Shown in pieces: positions 1 through 11,880 of a DNA stretch of 64,000 nucleotides. How positions within the stretch are numbered: the first letter of the stretch is position 1; every line of letters begins with the position of its first letter. The translations under genes and the position numbers were made by a program. This DNA is from Brachionus rotundiformis (taxonomy: Eukaryota > Rotifera > Eurotatoria > Ploima > Brachionidae). The DNA is taken from NCBI GenBank assembly GCA_016802295.1, contig JAESIW010000157.1, forward strand, positions 739,951 through 803,950. The letters are read 5' to 3'. The notes under the pieces were generated by a model, which was not told the DNA's origin, ran no database searches, and saw only the letters and a program-made list of their open reading frames with translations.

Positions 1-75
1 AAAGGTGACCAATCTGTGTTACAAAGCTCTAAAAACTTTGTCAAATCTATGTATGAAGACCCAACTAAATGGTAA
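1..75 (+). CDS. 3' end of an unidentified gene (partial)
   Basis: The window opens inside an open frame (frame 1) that reads 24 codons and stops at TAA 73-75, ending ...SMYEDPTKW. Codon use and G+C are clearly richer than in the AT-rich DNA that follows, as for other coding exons here. The rest of the gene lies to the left of the window. I do not recognise the family from this short tail. It could be a terminal exon of any length. Confidence 0.55.
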   Translation, partial: KGDQSVLQSSKNFVKSMYEDPTKW

Positions 76-2130
76 TTTTATAACAAAACGAACAATACCA
101 AGTTAATCCGTGTATTTTTAATAAAAGGCAAATAACAAAAAGTATTGGTTTTTTTTTGCTTGGTATTTATTTGGCCAGAGATATATCATCTGTTAATATT
201 TTGGAAAATTCTTAACTCATTTTCTCAGCCTGCTTTTTCGAATTAATTAATTGCTTTGAAAATAAAGTATTCAAAAAAATGCCAATTATTATTCTCTATA
301 TGAGTGTTAATTTGCACGAATATACTCCTATTATTTTCATTCTCTTAAAATTTTACACTTTTATTAATTAAAAATTAGATTTAATTATCATTCATTAAAT
401 TCATTGTTAAAAAATTAAAGGAACTTTTTTTTTAATTTTAAAAAATTTAACCTCATTTTTATCTGGATATTTATATTGTTTTGGAAACAAGCCAATTCTG
501 TTCCCAGATTACAAAATTAACCTATTCAAAAAGAGATAACAAAAATTAATTTTTCTTTTTAAAAATTTATTTTAAAAAAATTTAAATTTGTTGAATAATG
601 CTGAACAGGATTTGTGCTACAAACAAAAATCAGACAGGCCATTTGTGTTAAACCATAAGCATTTCTTTATCCAGATGGATCTGACTCATATGATTTTGAA
701 TGGCTATTAATTTTACAAAATACGGAATTATATTTTTTTAATTAAATAAAATGCGTCTATAACTCTACTAAATTAAATATAAACAAAATTTTATTACAAG
801 TTCCGAATTATTGTTTTACTATTTTGGATATTTCTAATTTAGGTTTCTTAATTGATTTAGAACAATATCCTAAAAAATATTTTTTTAAAACAAAAAAAAA
901 TAGAAAACATAAACTAAATAATATAAATCTTATCCTACCATAATATAAATTAATTTTGGCTTTTTTATATTTGATCGATTATAAACAAAATAGGATTTTA
1001 TTTGATGGTACAAAAATTTATTAGAATAATGATCAAACAGTCAATCGTCTTGACTTAATAACCAACTCAGCTTTTTAAAAATTTAATGACAGATTTTAAT
1101 TGATATTTTTAATTAAAAATCGTTGAATCAGCTAAAAAAACGATAAAAGATTTATCAGGAACTAATTAAAACTCCAAATAAATATTTAGGAACATTAATT
1201 TTTCAAGTATAGACTGTTCACAAGTCTTTTCAATCAAAATACTAATTTACATTAGGTATTAAATTACTGAATTAAATAAATTTCTCAATGAAATTATCAG
1301 AGCTACTTAGAATTTTTGAACTTTAATGATAAATTTTCAAAATGCGTTCGAAAATAAAACCAAATTTTCATATAGTGAGGGTTATTATTACTGTTATATC
1401 TTGAAATAGGCTATGGATCCTTAATTACAAGTATCATAAAAAAATAATCTTTCCAACAATAAAAATTTTGTTCATAATGATTAATTTTCTTTATAAGAAT
1501 TCATCTTTCACTTCAATCAGTATATTTTATGATTTAAGCAGAAATTGATCAATACAATTTTTAAAATGTTTTAAAAATCAATTTAGATTAAATAAATGGA
1601 AAAAAAAACTTTATCTAAAGTCATTAAATTTATTTAATCGGAAAGAAATTGACCATAATAAAAAGCTAAATAAAATGAATTGGTAAATAGTATATTTAGA
1701 AAATTGGTTGTTTTCCGCTTACTGTATGTTTCTAAGCATGACTCGTTTAAAATTAAGTTACCTAATTGTATTTCGGCATAAAAGCCTATATAAAAATTAA
1801 GCCATAACCGGGCTCATATATAAACAAATTTATTTTGAATATTAAATAAACTATATCTTATAAATGCTTTTAGATACGTGTTTTTTAGTAGATTTTATCG
1901 CTTTTTGTCAATTAGACGATAAAGCAATTTGTCAATTTATTTGTTTAGAGGCTCTACGCAATTACCATTAGACAATAATGCACCCAAATCGCTTTAGTTT
2001 TATGGTTAATTGTGAATTATTCTTACAACATTAAACGTCAAATATTTCAAAAGTCATACGATGAAAATTTTAGCATATTTATCGATATATTTGATAAAAT
2101 TTAGTTAAATGGTGCTATCTGGAACCTTAA
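76..2130. other. intergenic DNA upstream of the LRR gene
   Basis: About 2 kb of AT-rich sequence with no coding-like stretch that I could support on either strand. TATA-like words lie at about 1786-1797 and 1817-1824 (TATATAAA), some 300 bases before the LRR start codon. Either could be a core promoter, but AT-rich DNA produces such words by chance. Confidence 0.4.
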
Positions 2131-4479
2131 ATGATCATGAAGAATTTTGTCGTCAGCATTAACCTTTTATTGGCATTGGTTCATGTAGTTAGAACCACTA
2201 TGGCTCATGAATTGCTTCAAAAAGGGCTCAATCATTCTCATAAGTATTCATTTATGTTAAATATGGAACAAAATTCAGAGGCAGAATCATCCGAGAATGC
2301 GGTAACCCATAGCCCATACACAAAAAACAATGAGACAGAAACATTTAGAACAAAGGAACCAAGAAAATTTTTTAATAAATGCAATGGTCTTTTTGGAGGA
2401 TGTCTGTGCACATTCAACCAAGACATAAGACGATTTTTTCTGTTCTGCAATGATCCCAATATTAAAAAAATTCCAAATTTTTTAACAGCTTACAGTTTGT
2501 ATGAGCAAGAATCAGCCAATTCCGGGTTATATACTGAGTTGATTTTTTCCAAATTTGACTTTCGCGGAAGCATGATAAAACGCATTAAGAAAGAAGACTT
2601 TAATGGAGTCAAGTTTGATTTTTATAGACAAAAAGATTTTAATTTAAATCAATTAAAATCTAACTTTAGCTCATTTGAATCTATTATTGATGAATTAAAA
2701 AAAAATGTTCTCCCAATTTATCATTTAGATTTTGATAATATTATAGACATTTCTGATGGAGCTTTTGAGGACTTTGTAATGAAATCGAGTAAACTTAGCA
2801 CTGATTTGCAAGTTGGTCCAGGAATTACTGACGACCTATTGTTAAAAATACGATTTTCCAATTCCAAACTAGTCTTATCGCCCAAAAAAAAACCCTTCCA
2901 TGGCCTGAATGCGCAAGAGTTGACATTTGATAACTTGACCAATGATTTTTTGGTCAATTCAATGTTCGACAATTCAATTATTTCAGAGTTGAGTATTGAA
3001 AATTCGCCAAATTTTATTGGTTTCATTGATTTGGGTGCAAGTTTACCAAATGGAAAGCTACTAAAAAAATTCACAATTTCTCGTAGCTACAAAATCGACT
3101 CGCTTTGTTCACACTCCTTACCATCTTTTGTCGAACAGGAGAAATTTAGTGAAATTTCCATCAAAAAGTGTCCAAACATTAGATCAATAACTGGCTTTAC
3201 TTTTTATAGATACCGTCACTTAAAGACTCTCATTTTAACTGGGAATAATTTGGAAAAAATTGACCAAAATTCATTTAGGTTTTTGAATCAGCTGGAAACA
3301 TTGGATCTGAGCTCAAATCCAATTAGGAGTCTAGAAGACGAAATTTTCACCGATTTGTACAGTTTAAAAACTCTTAATCTTGACTCAACTTTGCTTAAAC
3401 AGATTAATGAATTTACTCTAAAAGGTTTAAATAGCCTTTGTGAATTAAGCTTTTCAAAATCTCTTAATTTATTTTCGATTCATGAGAATGCATTGAAAGA
3501 CTCAGCTAAAACCTTGAGGGAATTAAATTTAAAAGATACTTCCATTAAAATTTTGAACTCTATCTATAATGATAGTTCTTGGCTTAAGGGTTTACAATTG
3601 GAACTTTTAAATTTGGATTCATATTCAGCTCATGTGGATCTTTCAGTCGAAAATTTTCAAAATTTTGACTTTAAAGTTTTAATTTGTAAGATATTAGATA
3701 CTTTATCAATAAATACTTTAATAAATTTGCAACGAAATCAAAGCTGTAATTGCTTAATCTATTTTATTTATTCGACCAAAGAATTTTCCTCGCCAAAATG
3801 GGAATACAAGACTCCCTTCTGCTACAGGAATCAACTCAACTACCTTCCCAATGGAACAAAAATTTTTAGCAAAATAATTAACCAAGAAAACTTATGTAAT
3901 TTGAAAAGCATTGTTCATTCTTGTAGGCCCACTACGCCAATTACGACCACTACAACAATTACCACTGTTACTACCTCAACAACCACTACACGAAAACCAA
4001 CCAAACCGGTATATTTAAATCCCTCAGTTTTTAAAACAACTAGACGGCCAAGATACCCAAAGTTTGATATTAGAAAATTTATGCAAGTCTTTCTGGTCAT
4101 CTCATTTGTAACAGCAATATCAATTTTTTTCACAATTGTCTATTTGAGAGTGTCCCAAAAGAATGAGAAAAAAAAAAAACTAAAAAAAATGTCAGCCATG
4201 AGACTCAGAACAAGTTCTAATTCGAGTTCTAATCCAGCAATTTCTGTAAACAATTTACCACGAATAAATTCCAAAATTAAGATGAATAAGGTTGTATTGC
4301 CACCTAATGTTATTCCGCCATTCACAAGAAATATATCATCATTAAGTTCGGAAAAAGGCAAAAAATTAAGTCAATTAATGGAATTTAGATCTATTAAAAA
4401 AAATGAAAGTCAATCACTTCTAAATGATTTTAATCAAGGAAAAAAAGCTACATTTTCAATTGGAAGTAATCTTGATTAA
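2131..4479 (+). CDS. single-pass leucine-rich-repeat membrane protein
   Basis: A single uninterrupted 782-codon exon. The start is the first ATG (2131); the ATG at 2137 is equally usable and gives a cleaner signal peptide (hydrophobic stretch about residues 4-23). A Cys cluster at about residues 84-108 (CNGLFGGCLC) looks like an LRR N-cap. Weak repeats follow, and clear LRRs lie at about 357-475 (LxxLxLxxN pattern, e.g. LKTLILTGNNL and LETLDLSSNPI). A Cys-containing C-cap precedes a Thr-rich stalk (about 600-625, probably O-glycosylated), a transmembrane helix (about 651-673), and a basic, Ser-rich cytoplasmic tail of about 110 residues with no TIR or kinase domain. It is therefore probably a cell-surface adhesion or recognition protein rather than a Toll receptor. 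The ligand is unknown. The lack of introns is unusual among its neighbours. Confidence 0.85.
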   Translation: MIMKNFVVSINLLLALVHVVRTTMAHELLQKGLNHSHKYSFMLNMEQNSEAESSENAVTHSPYTKNNETETFRTKEPRKFFNKCNGLFGGCLCTFNQDIRRFFLFCNDPNIKKIPNFLTAYSLYEQESANSGLYTELIFSKFDFRGSMIKRIKKEDFNGVKFDFYRQKDFNLNQLKSNFSSFESIIDELKKNVLPIYHLDFDNIIDISDGAFEDFVMKSSKLSTDLQVGPGITDDLLLKIRFSNSKLVLSPKKKPFHGLNAQELTFDNLTNDFLVNSMFDNSIISELSIENSPNFIGFIDLGASLPNGKLLKKFTISRSYKIDSLCSHSLPSFVEQEKFSEISIKKCPNIRSITGFTFYRYRHLKTLILTGNNLEKIDQNSFRFLNQLETLDLSSNPIRSLEDEIFTDLYSLKTLNLDSTLLKQINEFTLKGLNSLCELSFSKSLNLFSIHENALKDSAKTLRELNLKDTSIKILNSIYNDSSWLKGLQLELLNLDSYSAHVDLSVENFQNFDFKVLICKILDTLSINTLINLQRNQSCNCLIYFIYSTKEFSSPKWEYKTPFCYRNQLNYLPNGTKIFSKIINQENLCNLKSIVHSCRPTTPITTTTTITTVTTSTTTTRKPTKPVYLNPSVFKTTRRPRYPKFDIRKFMQVFLVISFVTAISIFFTIVYLRVSQKNEKKKKLKKMSAMRLRTSSNSSSNPAISVNNLPRINSKIKMNKVVLPPNVIPPFTRNISSLSSEKGKKLSQLMEFRSIKKNESQSLLNDFNQGKKATFSIGSNLD

Positions 4480-4482
4480 ATA

Positions 4483-6174
4483 TTATAAAACAGTTTCCGG
4501 ATTCCAGCACAAATGTAAATTTTGATTCATTTTGTTAATTGATAAGACATCGGACTCATCTAAGCTGAAGTCAAAAATGTTTATGTTATCCTTCATGTGA
4601 ACTTCGTCTGTTGATTTAGGGATCACAGCTTAAATTAAAATTTATTATTATTTTTTATTTTATCTGTTTTAAATTGTATTTACCTATGTTTTGTTGAATA
4701 GACCACTTGAGCAAAATTTGAGCCGCAGTTTTTGCATATTTATGAGATAAATGTATGATTAACTCAGATTGGATAAGCTTTTTGGTTGATTCTGGATCTG
4801 ATGTGCCCAAAGAGGAATAAGCCTGTGCTATTATTGAATTTTGCTGGCAAAATTCCACCAAATTTTTTTGCATTAAAAGAGGATGAAATTCAAACTTTTA
4901 AATAAAAATTTTTTATTTAATTTTTTTTATTTTTAAATTATTTTCTTACCTGTAAAAGCTGGGGTCTAATCGAACAATATGATAGAAGTTCTTGAATGTG
5001 TCTGATAGTATAGTTGGATATTCCAATAGATTTTATGATGCCGTCTTTATAGGCTCTCTCGAGCTCTTGATATGTTTTCTGTCTAAAGTCATAATTTCGC
5101 TTATCGTCTATTTTAAAGCCTTTGACTCCAGGCCAATGAATCAACACCATATCAATATATTCTAAACCTAAGTCTTCACGGCTTTTTAACACTGAATCGT
5201 AGCATTTATCTGCATGATTGTTTGTGGCTACTTTAGTAATTATGAAAATTTCTTCTCTTTTTACATTTAGTTTTGGTAATAATATTTTAAATGAATCTCC
5301 AAGATCCTTCTCATTTTTATAGACTTGAGCAGTATCTTGGAAAAAATGTTTAAGTTTGTGAAAAAAATAAAAAATTTAAACTGTAATCACTGTAAGGTTA
5401 ACTGTAAGCTAAAAATTAAATAATGTGTTAAAACTTTTAATATTGTAATTAAAATTGTAACAAATTAAAATAAATTTTATAATTCAATAATATATTTTTT
5501 TACCGAAAATTAATAAGCTTAACTGAATTATTTGAATGATCAAATAGCTTAATTTTATTCCATTTATTCAACAAATGGTCAAAAATAATAATCTAACTTT
5601 TATTAGACCTCATCCTAAGCTAGGAATGGCAGTTGGGAAACCAAAGATCAAATCAACCAACTTGATGCAATTTTTATGACTCTAAGAACCTATGCTTAAA
5701 AACCAAATGGATTAGTAATCGTTCATTTGGCAAAAATTATTTAGCCAAAATTTCGTTGATTTTTTTGGAAAATTTAGATCGCAGAATTGGGCGACCAAAT
5801 GTCCGCAAAAATCATTTAATGTTTTGATTTTCTTACTATCAGCCATGATTTCAAAACGAAGGATTTGTCTATGAAAATTTTAATTAAAACATTCATTGGT
5901 AATTTCCAGATGATCAAAAATTATTTTCAAGAATATATGGTCAAAAAATGTACTATATTTAGAATTATTTGTAGAAATCATTATTACCAAATAGCCGATA
6001 TCCATTAAGTAAAGCTTTCTCGACAACTTGATAGCACAAATCGAAACCCTTAATTTTGTATGTGCCTACTATAAATACCAAATAATTTTTATATAAAATT
6101 AATAAGAAAATAATAATTAATCACTAACAGCCTATAATTGGAATTTTAAGTTCGTTGATTGTAGTATAAATCAT
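4483..6174 (-). CDS. aldo-keto reductase
   Basis: NADPH-dependent carbonyl reductase of the AKR superfamily, probably cytosolic. Five exons on the minus strand: 6129-6174, 5988-6068, 4950-5335, 4684-4894 and 4483-4628, total 870 bases, 289 residues, which is slightly shorter than the usual 310-320. The catalytic tetrad is complete: Asp and Tyr in FDTAQVYKNE, Lys in IFIITKV, His in VLIHWPG. The family signature continues with SIGISNY and a final AVIPKS motif for the cofactor phosphate. Intron 2 (652 bases) is long for this genome and holds nothing I can recognise. The stop codon (4483-4485) lies 3 bases from that of the convergent LRR gene, so the two 3' UTRs must overlap. RAB3GAP1 ends 159 bases upstream on the same strand. 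The substrate cannot be told from sequence alone. Confidence 0.9.
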
Positions 6175-6333
6175 GATTCTTTTAACTTGTTTTTAATTGA
6201 TAATTTAAACAAATATTTAATAAGATTTTAATGATTTTAATTTCATTTTTGTTTCATTAGAAAAATTATTTGTCCAAATAGAATTTTATTTCTAAAATAC
6301 AAGTCATTTTTATCTGTTTTTGTTTAAAATTCT

Positions 6334-9300
6334 TTAAAAAAACATTGTATCTTCAGTAAAAGCACCAGCAAGCCGAAATTCAATATTATTAATACGGCAG
6401 TACATTCGCTGCGGGCTTTGTCTCGAATAAGGAGCTGGTCTAGGCACTGATGATCTTAAAATGTATTCTCGTTGAAATGGCTTTTCCAGAGGCAATAGGA
6501 CATTGTTCATATCTTCAGGTTCTTCATCATCTTCTTCCTCTTCGGTCAGGTCAAAGGAACTTTTTATCGATTTGTACTCATTCATGTATCGACCTGGTTT
6601 TTGTCTTATAGGTGACTTTTTCTTCTTACAGAGTCTTGAAATTAGCAAACCAATGGTGCTATGTGCACCATTTTCAATATTAATGTGGCAGGAATCTTGG
6701 TCAAGTGACTGTTTTAGTAATTTCTTTAAAAAGCTCTTAACTTCTCCAATCTAAACAAACATTTAAATATAGATAATATTTAATTAATCATCTTATTTTA
6801 CATCATCGTCGGCAATTCTTGCTTTTTTATTAATAAATTTTGCATTCAATGCTTTCATCAATGATACAATTTGTTCAAAAGATTTTATATAATTTACCAA
6901 ATTCTAAATAGATTAAATTTTTTGAATACACTTTAATTAAAGGTTATTACTTTATTTTATTTTATTTTTAAACAAGTTATCAGTATATTTTTTAAGTTTA
7001 CCTGATATTTATTTGTTTCATTATTTCGGGTAATTTTAACTGCTTTATCAATTAATTCTTCAAAGATTGGTTGTACTATTGACGATAAATCAAGATTGAA
7101 TGCCTCTGCATAACAAGTATAAATGCTTGAGTAAAACAAAATTGGTAGAGTTTGTTCAATTATTTGCCCAATGCTCAATGAATTAAGCCATTCAAATATC
7201 TAAAAATAAATTTTTAATTTTAAAATGAAAAAAGATATAGACATTGAATTTTCTATAAACTAAATTAGAATTAAAGCTTGTCAACTAAATTAATTATTTG
7301 ATTTCATTTTAAAATTAAATTGATAAATTTCCTAAGATCAGCTTTTTTTAATTACTTTTTCAGCTTCTTTTGTATCATCAAATAAGCGTTTTTGTCTCCG
7401 AATTGGAATAGGCTTAGAATTTTCCCATACTTCCGCCCACACATTTCCTGGAATTTTCATTCTATGACTCAAATCAAACTTTTTGACTATTTTTTCTTCA
7501 TTTGTATTGGAATCAATTTCTATAATTTCATTTTGAACCCAGTCCCTTGGTGAATACCATCTAACAAAGTCCTCCAAAACAGAGCCAGGATTTGCTGCTT
7601 TGAACGCTTGCATATCAGACAAAAGTGAAGCGCTTTGTATTTTTGCTCTTAAAAGAGTTGCATCTTCATTATTCCCCAAATTTAATAAAACAGATGCATG
7701 TTGTTCCAACATGTCTTCTGTCATAGGAGTTGGTTCCTAAGGAAAAATTAATCTCTTATACTTAAATATGTTATTTTTCCAATTACTTGAGTTTTAGGTA
7801 CATATAACGATTCATGTGGTTTATTCAGCAAAGTTAAATTGCCAAATTTTTTAAGACGGCCTTCGGCAGTGACAGGCTGCTCATCTTCACAATCAAAAAA
7901 TTCATCTTCATCAGAATTAGACTTTTGGCCTTCGGTCAATTCAGTTTCATTTTCTATTTGGCTACGATCAATTTTTTTCTTTATACAACAATTAAGCATT
8001 TGTATCTTTTGATGCAACAAGCAACGAGATAAATCAGGAGCTATCATTGAATCTTGGTCACTAGATTTGGAGTCGCTATCAAGTCCTGGAATCAAGATAC
8101 CAGAATCATAACGATACCTTAATTCAAGTAAAAATTCTTGCCAGAGCTGTGCCAATGCTGCTGTTTTTCCAATTTGATTGATTAAATTTAAACATGTTAC
8201 AAATTTATTCAATAGTCCGTCATTATTTACTGAAGATGATTTTAGTGAAGACATTTTTTTATAAAAATTTTCATTATTTGTGTCTATTTTGTTTAAAACC
8301 TGATTTGATGAAATATTTGATTGTCTTAATTTTGCATCGGGAAACAAATACTTGAAATTAATTTCTTAAGATTAATAATAATTTTTCTACTCTATAAGCC
8401 ACTTACGTCCATTATATAATCCAAGAAGCCTTTGTCAATTGGCAAATTGGCATCATTAATGTTTAAAATTTTCATCTTATTTGTTGCTTTTTCCATAATA
8501 CTCGAACCCATGGTGTACATTTGGTCAAGTTTTCGAGTTGCTGAACTACTGTTTGCAAGTTTCTGTAAAGATTTATTTTTTAACTCATCTGCTTGTAAAT
8601 CTTGACTTGAATTTTGGTTTGATTGACCAATTAGTTGATTAGCTGTAATTGTTCGCTTCAATTCGTTTAAATACTGATTTAAAGAGCTACTTAATTTATA
8701 TTCACACTTATCTAATAAATTGTTCAATGTAATACACCAATGATTGGAGTGTTGTGGGTTCAAATCGTTGAATGACTCACTGTCAACAATAATGTCCTCG
8801 GATAAATTTGACCATATGCATGACAAATAAATGGAACTAAAAATTTTAATAAAAAATTAATATTATTTATTATTTCGAACTTTATTTAATTTTTAAATTT
8901 ATTGCCTTAAAAAATGGAATAATTAAATGAATAGACAAAAATTATTAATAAGAACCATTATTTGAATAATGACTTACTGAATAAATAAAAAGTAAACTTT
9001 TTTAACAAAATTAATTCTAATCGAAGATTAAACAAAAAATGACACTTTAATTTTAAAAACTTTATCGAGTATTTAATAAAAAAGCCAATTTGATTGGCAT
9101 TGGAAAAAGAAAATTTTATTATCATAATGATTCCTTAAATCTTGCTCCACAGGTAAAATCCTGTTGAGGCTTTTTGTTATGTCTCCATTCTAGGATGAAG
9201 GTCTAATACTTTTTAATTTGAAAATTTATCATTAAACATTTGTTTAAGTATTGTTAAATAGATTTATTTGAAATTTTCACACTACACTGTCATCAGTGAT

Positions 9301-10715
9301 AAAAAAATTTAATAAAATAAATTTTTTAAAGATAATTATTGAGGATTTATTATATATAATTAATTATATATAATGATTTATTAATTATAATCATTCATCG
9401 ATAGATTATAAAAGTCTCAACTTAAAAATAAACACGGCCAAAAATTGCAAAATAAGATAAAATTTAATAATTTTTTAAATGTCTTTAGATAGTTTAAATG
9501 TAGGATAATATTTTGCTAACAGATTTACAAGTGTAATTTTACATTTAGACTTACTCGATGCATTCTGAATTAGAGCCAAATGGTAAATTTTTTATATCTG
9601 GATAAATATCTTCAAGCTTATCATCAACTAGATCAATATCCTGTATTGATTTATCTTTAACTGGGTATCGTTTGGCTTCACCTAGATCATCTATTTCTTG
9701 AATCAAATAAGTAAAACGAACTGATACAGATATTAAATAAGATGATTCATTTAAATGATTGCCCTTTACAATAAAAAAAATAAAAAAAAATTTTTTTCTA
9801 GATAAATACAATTTTAGATTTGAAAATTTCCAATAAACCAGGTAAAAAAGAATAGTGAGGTGGTGTGTATTTGAAGTGAACGGTTTGAAAATGAGTTTTA
9901 AGAGCGCTTCCTTCGCATAGACCACAATACATTTCTCTTTCAATCGAATTTACTTGGACAAATATTGGAACCAAACTTAATTTAATAAAAATTATTTTAA
10001 ATCTTTAATTTAAATAATCAAATCTAACCATCCAGTATTATTAATGGCTATGGATATTGAACTCAATATAACATTAGCTCGACTTTCAGTGTCAATAAAA
10101 TTATAATATCTTGTAGGTGAAATGACTAAAAATCTGCAAAGACCATAGAAATAGGCTACTGATGGAGTACTAACTTGGCTGGAAGTAACATCTTGGAAAT
10201 CGTTTGCTTTATTGAGTAAATCAGCCATAGACTTAGGAGGTAAATTAACAATATTTAGCGACTTTTGACCAATTTCTATATTTTGTCTAATTGAAGAACT
10301 AGTTGTTGAGTCGAAATCAATTGATTCATTTTTATTGCTTAAGTTTGAGTTGTCATTAACTTTTGAACCAGTGCCTTGGTTCTTTTTTGGGGTCAAAAAA
10401 TAGTAAGTTATAGTAAAAGAGATTTCTTCAGCAAATTGAATTGTTTCAGATTTTTGTTCCCAATCACCAGTTTCGAAGGTTAACTTTTTAAATAAAAATT
10501 TTTCAAAATAATCAGATTTATTTGTTTTTTATTATTACATCTTTATAAATGTCAGCAGTGTCTTCAGAAACAGCAGAGTTCAGTTTCCAGTCGGATATAA
10601 TTTCTTCTATTTGAACAACAAATCGCTCCCAGTCCGAAGCTGTCGTAAAATCATTAATATCAAATATTTCATGGTCTTCGGCATCTTCGATATCAAGCTT
10701 TTTCGTGGAAGTCAT
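6334..10715 (-). CDS. RAB3GAP1: Rab3 GTPase-activating protein catalytic subunit
   Basis: Catalytic subunit of the Rab3GAP1/2 complex, which stimulates GTP hydrolysis on Rab3 and acts as exchange factor for Rab18 at the ER. Ten exons on the minus strand: 10539-10715, 10029-10483, 9810-9975, 9555-9763, 8407-8836, 7787-8350, 7356-7736, 7002-7199, 6802-6903 and 6334-6750, total 3099 bases, 1032 residues (human about 980). Recognised family blocks run in order: N-terminal FTTASDWERF; LPFG before the linker; LWQEFLLELRYR; LLHQKIQMLNCCI; the conserved DFVRWYSPRDW block that should hold the catalytic arginine (Arg728 in human, from memory); RRQKRLFDDT; and the C-terminal VPRPAPYS and RLAGAF. The intron at 9764-9809 is only 46 bases; that at 8837-9554 is 718 bases and featureless. 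The start is the only ATG in the first exon that gives the conserved N-terminus. Confidence 0.96.
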
Positions 10716-11076
10716 TAGAATAAAAAAATTGAATGTTTTAGAAAATTAAATTTAGATAATTTATTAAAATGTTTATTCAATTTTATATGTATATTATAAT
10801 TTTAATTATAATCAAGAGTTTAAATTTAAATTTTAAATGAATATATCTATTTGAATTTTCATAAAATTCGATATTTCTTTCTCAATAAGATGGCAAAAAA
10901 TTAAGTTCATTTAAAATGTTTATATATAATATTTCAGGCCGAAAATATTAAAGAAAAAAATATATTTAGATACATATTTAGAAAAAGCTTAAAATTTATT
11001 CTTTTTCATCTTTTATAACTAAAATGAATTAATATTTTTATATTAAAATTTTTTACACTGTTACTAAAAAAAAATA
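10716..11076. other. upstream region of RAB3GAP1
   Basis: About 360 bases of AT-rich DNA between the RAB3GAP1 start and the 3' end of a retrotransposon fragment. No coding or structured element was seen. It presumably holds the RAB3GAP1 promoter. Confidence 0.35.
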
Positions 11077-11880
11077 TCTACTATGTAGTAGTAGTCGTAG
11101 TAAATAATATTGGGTTAAGCTTCTTCGAAGCTATGGCAGTAAATTAGACTGTTTTTTCAGCCATTTTTCCAGGTTTATTTTGAAGTAACTGATTGATTCG
11201 GAATTGAAAGTGTACTGAGGTAGACTTTTCCAAACATTAACAACTCGATTTGTTAAGAAATGATATCGTTGCATGCGACTTTTCACACCTTCTCTAACTA
11301 AACATTTGACATCTCTTCTTAAGATATATAACTGATTTCGAGAATAACTTATACCATTTTCAAAATTATTAATGTAGGATATTGATCTAGTTTTTTTTTT
11401 GAAATCTGTTTAAAAAGCTGGATTAGGTCTCCTCTCATCCTTCTAACTTTGAAATTACTTAACTTTTTCAAGAAATGGACACCATGAACTAATGGCAAAC
11501 TCTAAATGAGGTCTAACCAGTGCTGTGTAGCATTCTCAATGTATCAATGGTTAAATTCCTAAAACTTTTTCTTTTCATAGCCAAAATACGGTTTCCACGA
11601 CTTGTGCAATATTTTACTTGGTTAGTCCACTTAAGTTACTTTGAACATAAATGCCTTAATCTTTTTCAATAATTGTTTTAGATAAATTCTTTGTACCGTA
11701 TCTGCTAAAGATGGTATAGTTAAACAAAGGATTTTTTGAACCAGCATGCATTACATTGCATTTTTCGATATTAAAATTCAAAGACCAAGTAAGTGACCAG
11801 CTTGAAATTAAGTCTAAATCTTTTTGAAGTACGAGATTATCTTGAGGGCTTTTTATTACAGACAAAACTTTAGTATGTAC
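11077..11880 (-). mobile_element. 5'-truncated non-LTR retrotransposon (CR1-like), copy 1
   Basis: On the minus strand an open piece (11656-11865) carries the segment that follows the FADD box of non-LTR reverse transcriptases: LQKDLDLISSWS, then W-x-L-x-FN-x2-KC-x-VMHAG. Further down, broken by stops and frame changes, comes the thumb region with YTALVRPHLEFA and RRMRGDLIQLF. The element is cut off just after the active-site box (about 11880), a typical 5' truncation. Its 3' end has an inverted repeat (AGCTTC 11118-11123 / GAAGCT 11127-11132) and then a TAC/TAG microsatellite (about 11077-11105), the tail style of CR1-type elements. It is dead. A second copy lies at 20596-21163. Confidence 0.85.

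Noticed and set aside
2721..3074. A 117-codon minus-strand open frame inside the LRR gene
   Set aside because: Shadow of the real coding strand; no independent support.
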